Positions 11,001 through 20,600 of a stretch of DNA of 64,000 nucleotides are shown here, piece by piece. The DNA lies in the NCBI GenBank assembly GCA_002118135.1, contig BDIU01000090.1, forward strand, positions 62,001 through 126,000, read 5' to 3'. This stretch comes from Trebouxia sp. TZW2008 (Eukaryota; Chlorophyta; Trebouxiophyceae; Trebouxiales; Trebouxiaceae). A model generated the notes under the pieces. That model ran no database searches and was not told the origin of the DNA. It saw only the letters and a program-made list of their open reading frames with translations. The first letter of the stretch is position 1; every line of letters begins with the position of its first letter. The position numbers were made by a program, and so were the translations under genes.

Positions 11001-14000
11001 ACAAGACCCGCATGGAGCCGATACAGGCCCCTCTCAAAAAGGTACCTGCATCTTGCTTGTACTTGATGATTGTGTGCATGTTCTGTGTGCCCTGACAACA
11101 CGATGGACCTGCGGAACGCTGTGGAGAAGGACAAGGTGGTGCATGCAGCCTGCACAGGCTCTCTGCAAGAAGGCATCTTCTTTCTGCTTCCATACATGCA
11201 CTGCCACAGCATCTATTTTGTCCACTTTGCGTGGAGCCTGCACAGCTATCCCTGAAGAGAGCATCTTCTGCTTGCATGCATGCTTACCTGCATAAGCCGT
11301 CACAGATAGGTTCCTTGTGTTGCGGCAACAAAGGTTGCACAGGCCTCCCCTGTGAAGTTGCCTCCTGCTGCCTTTGTATGAACTTGCACGAGCTGTGAAG
11401 ATCAGCTACCCTTTTGGCTGCAGGCAGCAAGGCTGTTTGGCAAAGCCCCTCCTGAATTTCACACATTGAAGCTCAGACTCAAAACTCAATAGACCCCTAG
11501 ATGAGAGCCTCAGATGGAGGTTTTCGAAGACTTTGCGGTTGATGTCTCTGACTGCCTGTGCTAGTGCATACAGTGTACTCTTGGCTGCAGGCAGCAAGGC
11601 TGTTTGGCAAAGCTCCTCCTAAGTTCCACACTTTGGAATTTGGGGCTCAAACCTTAGAAGAGCCCCAGATGGAGATTCCCAAAGAGTTGCAGGACAACCC
11701 TGCTGTGATGCCTCACAGCAGCAGTCCTCATGCTCAGCAGTGGCCCGAGTCTGAGTCTCAGCCTGACATACAGGAAGGACTGCAGGTGTGCACTCAGCTG
11801 CTTGAAAAGGGGCTCGGTGAAATAATCTGTGCGCATCAGTTTGTGCTATCCCTGGCGATGTGCAGCCCAAATCATCAGGATGCTGGCATTGTGCAGTGCT
11901 GCTGCAAGTCAGGCGGTCCACGTCTGAGATTGTCCTCATAAATCTGTACTGTCATCTATGTACGGCTACATACAGCTCAGTATAGTATTGCCTGGCAGCT
12001 CTTCAAATCTATACTGTTTGAGCAAGGTCAAGTATGCTCAGGATCTGAGTGCGTGAAACCTGCCAGAATACCTAGGCATGCAGCGAGCCTAGTAGCATAG
12101 CTTTGCATCAGGCATCAGGGACTTGCTCAAATCAGAACAGCTCAAATCAAAAACGCAATCATTCTGCTGTGCTGCAGGGGCAGTCAGAAGCAGATGACAG
12201 CCAAGCAGAGCAGCACCAGGCCAGCACAGGTGCAACATTCTGGACTTGCATGAGAGTGCTTCTGCTATGTACAGGAACAGTCAGAGGTAGACGAGAGCCA
12301 AGCAGGCCAGCATCAGGCTAGCACGGGTGAAGGACATGCAGCCAGAGTAGTAGGCACCAGGGCAGAATGGCAAGGCCCCTCAGATGAGGACCCTGTGTCC
12401 CCTGTCAGCTCTTGTGGCAGCGCCTTGGACCCACAACTGTACAGGTTTGCCTTATCTCTTGCTGATGCTTGTACCCCTTTGTAAAGGTCTGGCTTACACA
12501 ACGTTTTGCTGCTCAACCCTGTAGGTTGTAGTATAAGCACAGACCTGCAACTGTACAGGTCTGCGCTTCACAATGCCTACAAGCTTCAGCCCATTTGTTC
12601 TATAACTGTGATCTGCACTTCAGGATGCTTGCATGCCTGAGCCTGTTGTTTGTGGTGCTGTGGTCTACCCTTCGTATTGCTTTTCGGGGTGACACTGAAG
12701 GTTGTGGCAGCGCCTTGGACCCATAATTGTATAGGTCTGGCTGCTTCATGCTTCTCTGCTTAAGGCTAGTGTTTGTGGTTGTTCCCACAGCAGGATTGGT
12801 CTGTCTCTTGTGCTGAAGTCTGTTGCTTGCGGCATTGCTTGGTCAATATCTGCTGATGCGTGTGAAGCCTGCGCCCAGCTGTGCAGGGCTGCCTTCATTC
12901 TGCTTTCATGCTGGCACCTGTTGCTGACGCTTAAGAAAGAGCTCTTCCAAGACCAGGGCTTTCTCTTTGGGCACGTGTTTCAGCAGGATTATGATTCATC
13001 TGATGATTACAGGTTGCTTTAGCTCACAGAGGCTCCTGTTATGATACCCAACAGCGCATACTGCTCTCCTTCCTTTCTTTGTCCATCCTATGCATGCTGC
13101 TCAACCACGTTGCAGGAGCTTGAGTGAGGTGCCAAAGGGGTTGCGGCCCATCAGGACCAGCTCAGGCTGTGTCACAGGCACCAGCAGCGATGATGACAAT
13201 CAGCTGAAGGGCTTTGGTGCTCGCCTGCGCTGGGCTCGCCAGCAGTGTTTGAAGCAAAGTGGCAACAAGCATGCTGCTGAGCCCACACCCGCCAGGGTGA
13301 GGTCCCCTTCCCAATCTCTGGCCCACCCCCCCCTTCCTCTCTTTTCGCTTCCCCTTTGTCCCATCCTAGACGCCTTGCTTGTCACCTGTAAGCTCAGCCG
13401 ACATAGTTTTCAGTGATTGCTCTGATCACAGTGCCTTCAAGCTACATATCCTGCTTGTGCAGAATTGTTTCCTGCAGAAGTTTCTGCATGATTATCAAAC
13501 TTCGGCTGCAACTGAGCAGCTTGGTTTGTGAAATATGCTGTGGATGTTGCCTCATTCAGACAATGCTGGCATATCATGCTCAGGCTGTCTATGAGCCTGA
13601 CACAAAGCTGGATTCAGCAGTGTGTCTCTGCTGATGCTTCAATGCATGAGTGTCAGAACAAGGACATGTGGACCCAGTGTATGCATGCAGATTGTTTCGC
13701 TAAAGAATGTATGAATGCAGAATGAGCAGCTTGGGTTCTGGAATACTCTGTGGGTGATGCTGCTGGACATCTATGTGGTGTTGACCGGCCCTGAGAAGAG
13801 GGCCGTCAGAATAGCCCTTTGGCTGGCCTTCTTTGACCAGGGCTGTGCGTCCACAGCTATCATCAACTATGCTCCGGAGGTGCTTGAAATGGCGGGCATT
13901 GGAAGCTACACAGATGCTACCCTATGGAGTTCTGCAATCACTGCTGCAAAGGTGGGTCTGCAGTCCTCTTTGAAGCTGCATATGTCCATGCGGCTTGTGT

Positions 14001-15027
14001 TAATCTTTGGTCCCAAAGCAGACATCCTGAGTACTCATCTAAAGCTTATGCTACGAGCTCGTGCTGCCTGTCACCGGCTTGCTGCCTGATGTTGTTCCTG
14101 AGTTCCTGTCATTTTTGGCAAACTTCAACAGTCATGCTACGAACATGTGCATGTAAGGCAAGCTGATGCCAAGAAAGGATACATTTGTGCGGCTGAGGCC
14201 GGCAAAGTGTGGTTGGAGAGCTCCCTGAGCAAGAGTCAACAACAAAAGAGTATGCGACTTTCTGATGATCCTGATGCATGCAGATTGTTGGGGTGGCGCT
14301 GTCAGTCTGGCTCATTGACACAGCAGGGCGGCGGCCGCTGCTGATAGGCGGCGGCAGTGTAGCTGCTGGTGCTATGGTGTTGCTTACTGTGGCTGACTAC
14401 TTTGTCAATCCAGTACTTGTGGTGATAGCCATGTGCCTCTTCATAGCAGCCTTCAGCCTGTCTTTTGCTGGTGTCTTCTGGGTGCTTGTCAGCGAGATCT
14501 TCAGCATGAGTAGCAAGTCACCAGCAGCGTCAGCAGCCACAGCAATGCTGTTCCTGGCTGGTGCTGTGGCAAATCTGGTGTTCTTGTCCTTGCACCAATG
14601 GCTTGGCCCTTTCAGCTTCCTGGTCTTTGGTGCCGTTGCTGGGGCGGGGGCTGTGTATTGCTACCTGAATGTGCCAGAGACAAGAGGCAAAACCTTGGCT
14701 GAGATTCAAGCCATGTTGGGTGGTGACACACAAGCTGCTAGCATCATTGAAGTCTTGCCAAGAGTGTCTTCCCCACAAGACGGCGTGCGGCGTTCCTCAC
14801 TAGACACTCAAGCATTGGCACATCAGCATGACCATGCACAGTCTCACATGGAGTCTGGGTTGTTGTCCAACAGCAATGCTGGCAGGTCAAGTCAGCTGCA
14901 TTCAGCAGGTACTGAAGCACAACAGACTACTGATGCGTCTATGAGTTTCAGGGACAGAATACGCTTGCACTGGTTCAATTGGTCAGGATATCAGCGGTAT
15001 CAAGCTGAGCGTACAGTCAATGCCTAG
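8022..15027 (+). CDS. MFS sugar/H+ symporter with extended central loop (11 exons)
   Basis: Exons 8022-8071, 8183-8410, 8636-8768, 9337-9484, 10043-10153, 10893-11041, 11591-11785, 12275-12444, 13116-13296, 13721-13951 and 14284-15027 join in phase to 779 residues. It belongs to the sugar porter family of plasma-membrane or organellar transporters. Visible family signatures are HYGRRKT after TM2, FGRFLVGLGIG in TM4, PESPRWL after TM6, the AGRRPLL loop, and VPETRGKTL after TM12. Typical members have about 500 residues. Here residues ~223-460 between TM6 and TM7 form a long polar loop rich in Ser, Gln, Glu and Asp. The start was chosen because an in-frame TGA lies three codons upstream. A possible tiny exon near 12980-13009 would break the phase and was left out. 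Substrate is unknown, hexose by family. The loop exons are the least certain part. Confidence 0.85.
8771..9325 (+). repeat. intron 3 tandem duplications of the sugar transporter
   Basis: Two copies of a ~155 bp unit sit at about 8771-8890 and 8925-9030; both contain 'gccatactgtgctgct' and 'acatttgca/acaatttgca'. A separate ~65 bp unit with 'gagtttcaggcatgtttgcg' occurs at about 9205-9255 and 9270-9325, immediately before the exon 4 acceptor. Confidence 0.7.
9690..9935 (+). repeat. echo of sugar transporter exon 5 start
   Basis: Near 9865-9930 the intron repeats the exon 5 acceptor and its PESPRWL segment (authentic at 10043) as 'ctgcctgagtcatttcgctg', encoding PESFRWL and then diverging. Flanking text 'gggtgctgaggt' recurs near 9785, 9836 and 10015, so the unit covers the acceptor side of the junction. 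Confidence 0.8.
10389..11165 (+). repeat. echo array around sugar transporter exon 6
   Basis: Copies of the exon 6 acceptor and first codons ('tgcaggcgtgcatcacagc') occur near 10390, 10521, 10617 and 10745 before the authentic exon start at 10893. A downstream copy of the exon middle ('ggaacgctgtggagaaggac') lies at about 11110-11140. Spacing is about 95-150 bp. The upstream copies lose the frame within a few codons. Confidence 0.85.
11415..11530 (+). repeat. echo of sugar transporter exon 7 start
   Basis: 'ggctgcaggcagcaaggctg' at about 11416 duplicates the exon 7 acceptor and first codons at 11584-11603. The copy stays similar for about 100 bases but acquires stop codons ('caatag'). Confidence 0.85.
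12170..12235 (+). repeat. echo of sugar transporter exon 8 start
   Basis: An open copy of the first ~54 bases of exon 8 (authentic at 12275), with its own CTGCAG acceptor and a GTGCAA donor-like end. Using it in place of exon 8 would give the wrong phase for the following exon, so I treat it as an echo rather than an alternative exon. Confidence 0.7.
13500..13560 (+). repeat. echo of sugar transporter exon 11 start
   Basis: 'actgagcagcttggtttgtg' near 13509 matches the exon 11 start 'aatgagcagcttgggttctg' at 13721, about 212 bases upstream. The frame is broken. Confidence 0.65.
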
Positions 15028-15866
15028 TACTGCTACATGTACATTAGCTGCTGTTTTGGCTTGTGCCTTGCAGTCTTCTTCAGCCTTCAAAGTGTCAAAG
15101 CTGCCCAGCATTGGATATTGTCGACAAGTAGAGTTGTCAACACTGTGCCTGCCTGATCTTTGCTGAAGATTGTGTAGGCCAATTTTGACCCACGAAGCTG
15201 CTAGAAGTGCGTTGCCTACGAGATGTTGTTGCTAATTAGCCCAATTGATGGCGTCCCATGCATCATTTTTGAAGACACATGATTAGGCAAGCTTTTATTG
15301 ATGATGCAAGAATCCGCTACAAGCTGCAGCTGAATCAATGCTGCTCCCGCTACCATTGCATGCCATGACTTTGTGTATGGCAGCGGCAAGTCGGGGCATG
15401 GTCACACCATTATCCGTTGATCTTGCAACTTTAAGCTAAATAGCCGATCCGCTTTTTTGCAGCCAGTTTGTGCCGACTGTCAGCAAGATGTTGCAACGAC
15501 ACAAATCACAGCTTGTGTGTACCCCTGGAGCGCTTTAATCAGACACTATGCTGGACTTTTTCGCTTTTACAAGTGGTAGAACGCAAGGCATAACCTCTTT
15601 ACTGTGTAGGGTTTGCCGACACTGCACCAACCCTCTGCACTTCTTTGCAGTGCGTTGCGACAGTTCTTTGGAGGGACTGTTCGCCCTGCTTCAGAAGTTT
15701 GTTCAGTCTACATTCAATCAAACAGCTTGCAGTACTCTACTGCACAGGCTTTTTGTGTGAGTCTGGCTTGAAGCCGTCACAAGGCCTGATCGGGCTGCTT
15801 AAGACCATCATCTCGGTTCTTTTGTATTGACGCTTGAGTAGGACAGGCTCATCCAGACGCAGGAGC
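15028..15866. other. intergenic, sugar transporter to CCT5
   Basis: 839 bases hold the 3' end of the transporter transcript and the promoter and leader of CCT5. No open frame with exon-like borders and no tandem array was seen. Confidence 0.6.
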
Positions 15867-18800
15867 ATGTCTCTTGCGTTTGATGAATATGGCCGGCCGT
15901 TCATTATACTGCGGGTACGTGTTGGCACGTCAGATCACTCGATTGCTTTGCTGACTAGAGAAGCAGATCATCAGTCGTGCTTGTTTCTGTAGGAGCAAGA
16001 GAAGAAGCAAAGGATTCGCGGCATCGATGCTCAGAAAGCCAACATAGCAGCTGCGAAAGCCGTTGCTAGAATCTTGAGGTCCTCCCTTGGGCCAAAAGGC
16101 ATGGACAAGATGTTGCAGAGTGGTGATGGCGACGTTTGCATAAGTGAGTGTCTCATATGTCTTGCTCTTGGTATGATTTCACCGACAAGCACGATCGACT
16201 GGCAGCCTTGCTGTGCAGCGAACGATGGCGCCACAATTCTGGAACAGATGGAGGTTGACAATCAGATAGGCAAGCTACTGGTAGAGCTGTCAAAATCTCA
16301 GGACCATGAGATTGGAGATGGCACAACTGGTGTGGTGGTCATGGCTGGTGCACTTTTGGAGCAAGCAGAGGGCTTGCTCGACAGAGGCATACACCCTCTT
16401 AGAATAGCCGAGGGTTATGAATTGGGTTGCAAGGCAGCCACAGACAACCTTGACGCCATAGCACAGAAGTTTGAGTTCAGCAAGGACAAGCTAGAGCCTC
16501 TGATTCAGACATGCATGACAACATTGTCATCCAAGATGTAAGCACCAAGCATCTTTGCTGTTTGCTGTTTTGCCCATGCTGACAAGCGCTTGACCAGCAC
16601 TTTGCGATTGAAGCCTACAATGTGTAATTTTGACTGCAGAGTTGGCAGATACAAGCGCCAAATGGCAGAGATCTGTGTCAAAGCTGTCATTGCTGTTGCT
16701 GACCTCAAGCGCAAAGATGTCAACCTTGAGCTGATCAAGGTATTGCAGCTGTTGCATTGCCTTAAGTCCACTATGTTGATTCAATCACTTCATGCCTTGA
16801 GCCTGTAGTACATGTCTGATTCAAGGCCTAATGCAGTGCTCATAACACGAAGCCAAATCCAGTGCAAGAAATACGTAGGCCCAGAACGAAAGATGACAAT
16901 CTGTTTACACAATGCGCTGTGCGTAGGTTGATGGCAAAGTTGGTGGCAAGCTTGAAGATGCCAAGCTGGTCAATGGCATTGTCATTGACAAGGACATGAG
17001 CCACCCACAGATGCCAAAACAGCTTCAGGATGTCAAGATTGCCATCTTGACATGCCCATTTGAGCCACCAAAGCCCAAAACAAAGCACAAGGTATGTTTG
17101 CAAGCCTTGTCAAAACCAAAACTGCTGCTTACAGGAAAGTTGCCATCTTGACGTACCCGCTTTGAGCCAATAAAACCCAAACGACAGCACACCGTGATTT
17201 TGCGAGCTTTGGCAACACCAAAGCTGGTGCTGAAACCACAACATTGCACTCTGTAATATCTTGTGCTACTGCAGCATGGTTGGTGAATGCACCAACTTAA
17301 TCAGGCATCATTCTGATCAAGTCTAGTTATGCTCTGAAAATTCCTCTGTGCAATTCTCTCAAATCGCAAGTGTTGCTTGTGTGTATCAGGTGCAGAGAGA
17401 CATAGTCAGGCTTGAGGGAAGTGTGAACAAAGTACAAATGTGCTCTGCAGTTTGCATTCGTGTCTGTTTTGACACTCCCAAGGCTGCTGTTGACAAGTTC
17501 GACAGCCAGCAAGCCACAGAGTGCAAGTCTTTCAGAGACACCAAACTGTGCCTGGTCTGATATGACAGTGCTGTTTGTGCCCATCAGGTGGACATGGACA
17601 CTGTTGAGAAGTTTGAAGGGCTGCGAGCCACAGAGCGCCACTTTCTCATGGGCAATCAATTGCGCTTGGTCTGACATGACAGTGCTGTTTGTGGCATTCA
17701 GGTGGATATGAACAGTGTTGATATATTTGAAGGCCTGCAAGCCAGGAAGCACAACTTCTTCACGGACATCAAATTGTGTTTGGTCTGACATGACAGTGCT
17801 GTATGTGGCATTCAGGTGGACATAGACACAGTTGAGAAGTTTGAAGGCCTGCGAGCCACAGAGCGCAAGTACTTCACAGACATGGTGCAGCAGTGCAAAG
17901 ACTCAGGCGCAACTCTCATCATTTGCCAGTGGGGCTTCGATGATGAAGCAAACCACTTGCTGATGTCTAATGATCTCCCGGCTGTGCGATGGGTTGGTGG
18001 AGTTGAGATTGAGCTGATTGCCATGGCCACTGGCGCCAGAATTGTGCCTCGCTTCCAGGAACTGACTGCAGACAAGCTTGGTAAAGCTGGCTGTGTCAGA
18101 GAGCTGGTCTTTGGCACCACCAAGGACAAGATGCTGGTCATTGAGGGCTGCGAGAACTCCAAGTATGTACAGACAACCTGCAGCATTTGGTTCTTTGGCC
18201 TGCTTCCAAGCCGGTCTGTCATCCTAAACCTGCCTGCTGTAAGCTTTGGATGCTGAGCTTGTTCATTAGTGGGTTGTGTAATGTCTTGCATCTGGCCTGT
18301 CTGTCATCCTGACTTTGCCTGCAAACCAGCTCTCGATGCTGAACTTTCTTGTCTAGTGTGGTTTGCCTTGTCTTGTTTTTGGTCTGTCTGCCATTCTGAA
18401 CATGTCTGCAAGTCAGCTTCACTTGCTAAGCTTGTGTGTGATCATGTCTGGCTTGTCTTGCAGTTGGCCTGTCTTTCGCCCTAAATCAGCCTGCAAACCA
18501 GCTCTGAATGCTGAGCGCATTGTTTGAAATTTGTCTTGTATTGCGTGTGGCCTGTCTGTCATCCTGGATGCGCCTGCTCATCAGCTCAGGATGCTGAGCT
18601 TATTTATTAGTGGGTTTTGTCTTGTCTTGTAACTGGCCTATCTGTTATCCTCAAATTTGCCCGCCATATAGCTCTTGATGCTGATTATGATGTCTGGTGC
18701 TGTCTGCCTCGTCTTGCTACTGGTCTGTCTGCAATCCTGATTGTGTTTGCAAATTAGCTTCCATCGCTGAGCTTGTTGTGCAGTGGTGTCTATCTTGTCT

Positions 18801-19913
18801 TGCTACTGGTCTGTCTGTCATCCTAATTCTACCCAAACCAGCTCTGAATGCTGAGCTGGTTGTTCGCTAGGCTTAATGTTGTCTTGCCATCGCTGATGAG
18901 GATGTGTTACGAGAAACTTTCAGGACAAAGAATGGGCAATGGGCATTTGCAGTCTGACTCAAAGGCAAGGCAAGCTGATCACTGATGAGCAGCAAATAAA
19001 GTATGCTGCTGAGCAACCATTCCTCATGCAGCTTCTGTTTGCTGCAGGGCCGTGACCATCTTTGTGCGGGGCGGCAACAAGATGATCTTGGATGAGATCA
19101 AGCGCAGCTTGCATGATGCCCTGTGTGTGGCTAGGAACCTAGTGCGGGACAACCAGATTGTCTATGGCGGAGGTGCAGCTGAGATCAGCTGCTCATTGGC
19201 GGTGGAAGCCGCTGCAGATCATGTGGTTGGTGTTGAGCAGTATGCCATGCGAGCATTCTCAGGTGGGATCTCGACCATTTTGACAGCATCTTGCTTTTTG
19301 AGTGTAGAACACGTTATGCGTGATGGGTGGCTTTTACGCTACATGCATGCCGTTGCAGCAAGTATGTTTTTGGTCGTAGATTATATGCACAGGCTGTGGT
19401 TGCAGAACTCCTCCTCATTTGGCAAATAGCTTGCAGCTTGCATGCAAAGAATTGCATCAAGCAGAAGATACAGCGTTGGCTGCATACTGCCCAGCGATGC
19501 CAAATGAAATGCCTTGCAAGATAGCATTTCCTGGCAACAATGCCTGAAAGTTGATGCCAGAGTGCAGCCACCATTTCGCATGAGCAATGCGTACTGATGG
19601 TCATGATCAGCATGCAGACAGAAAATTACTTATCATTGTATATGCAGATGCACTGGACCATGTGCCACTCGCCTTGGCAGAAAACTCAGGCTTGCAACCC
19701 ATAGAGAGCTTGACAGAAGTCAAGGCAAGGCAGCTTGCAGAAAGCAATCCACACCTGGGCATTGACTGCAATGATGTTGGCACCAACGACATGAAGGAAC
19801 AGAATGTGTTTGAAACGCTCAGCAGTAAAAAGCAGCAGCTATTTCTGGCAACACAGGTCTGCAAGATGATTCTGAAGATTGATGACGTTATTCAACCTTC
19901 ACAATATGACTGA
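15867..19913 (+). CDS. CCT5: T-complex protein 1 subunit epsilon (CCT5), complete, 8 exons
   Basis: Exons 15867-15914, 15993-16143, 16219-16537, 16640-16739, 16927-17091, 17816-18162, 19048-19262 and 19648-19913 join in phase to 536 residues, the usual CCT5 length. It is one of eight paralogous subunits of the cytosolic ATP-driven chaperonin TRiC, which folds actin, tubulin and WD40 proteins. Visible group II chaperonin motifs are [16 protein letters not shown], the ATP-site GDGTTGVVV, the apical-domain stretch ending [12 protein letters not shown], the ELVFG and IFVRGGNKM segments, [10 protein letters not shown] near the second ATP motif, and the C-terminal LKIDDVI. The protein is intact with no missing catalytic Asp. 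Introns 5 and 6 are inflated by tandem arrays: the first from the exon 5/6 junctions, the second an 85 bp intronic satellite. Confidence 0.97.
17139..17195 (+). repeat. echo of CCT5 exon 5 3' end
   Basis: 'gttgccatcttgacgtaccc' repeats the last ~55 bases of exon 5 ('attgccatcttgacatgccc', authentic near 17038) about 100 bp downstream, with a frame-breaking change. Confidence 0.8.
17460..17815 (+). repeat. echo array of CCT5 exon 6 5' end
   Basis: Three copies of the exon 6 acceptor plus ~60 coding bases precede the authentic exon at 17816. They begin near 17462 (weak), 17588 and 17702, with a period of about 114 bp. The last two keep CAG|GTGGA, and all share the spacer 'tggtctgacatgacagtgct' or a near match. 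Each reads in frame for 15-25 codons and then hits a stop, so use of these acceptors would truncate CCT5. Confidence 0.9.
18195..18895 (+). repeat. ~85 bp intronic satellite, 8 copies (CCT5 intron 6)
   Basis: Units containing 'ggcctgtctgtcatcct' or variants begin near 18208, 18294, 18381, 18466, 18549, 18634, 18721 and 18807. Spacing is 83-87 bp. Copies are diverged and contain conserved 'gatgctgagctt' and 'ttgtcttg' blocks. The first copy starts immediately after the exon 6 donor, which suggests that the intron head seeded the array. Confidence 0.9.
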
Positions 19914-20600
19914 CGTGTTGGATCACCGTTGCCAAGCTGCAGCCCCTGTTGCACTAAATGAAAGAAATTCTTCTCACCAGCTGCAGAACAGGCTGTTATC
20001 ATAGCATTTGCTATTGGACAACCTGTGCTAGCTCATAATCATATGATGCATTGTGCCTGAGGCTCATGTATTTGTGGCGTCATGACTGGCTAACAACGGT
20101 TCAGCAGCACTCATGATGACCGTTTGCATGGTCTGTCACCACAACAGGCGGCTAGACGGCAGGCCTACAATGCAGTGAACATGGGCAAAAGCTCCAGTCA
20201 GAGCAAGTAAGACCAGAGCTGAAGCAAGTCATCAATCGGGCCAGCTGTGGATTCCACCCAGGATTCCACCTGTCAAATTTGTCACGATCTGCATCCCGAA
20301 GCCATCCCTGTGAGTGAAATTGCGCATCAAGCACGGACAGCTTCAGCAATGCTTAACATCGCATCGGCAACAGCGCATTGGCACACGCTACGAGCGAGGC
20401 GTTTGGCTCATTTGAGCACGCTAGAGCGTACACAGGCTTTGCACAGGCAAGGCAGCAGGCAGCGCTTTGTAGAGTGCAAGTCCTCTGTGTTGCTCGTTTA
20501 GCTGTTCGTCGCGAATCGGCTAATCTTGAATACAGATGCCTTTGTGACAGCGGTATCTTTGGTATTGCCCTTGTAAGCTGATCTCGACGCGACAGCAGTC
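19914..20600. other. intergenic, CCT5 to U-box/rhomboid gene
   Basis: 687 bases with no exon-like frame I can support; promoter and leader of the downstream gene are expected near 20450-20600. Confidence 0.6.

Noticed and set aside
12179..12231. Alternative exon 8 of the sugar transporter
   Set aside because: Acceptor phase fits, but donor phase does not match any downstream exon.
12980..13009. Possible small exon of the sugar transporter (QDYDSSDDY)
   Set aside because: It has plausible splice sites, but its 29-base length would shift the frame of the next exon, while skipping it keeps the frame.
18195..18895. Regularly spaced ~85 bp units resembling a CRISPR or satellite array
   Set aside because: Units are diverged throughout with no constant repeat/variable spacer pattern, and they sit within an intron of a eukaryotic gene.
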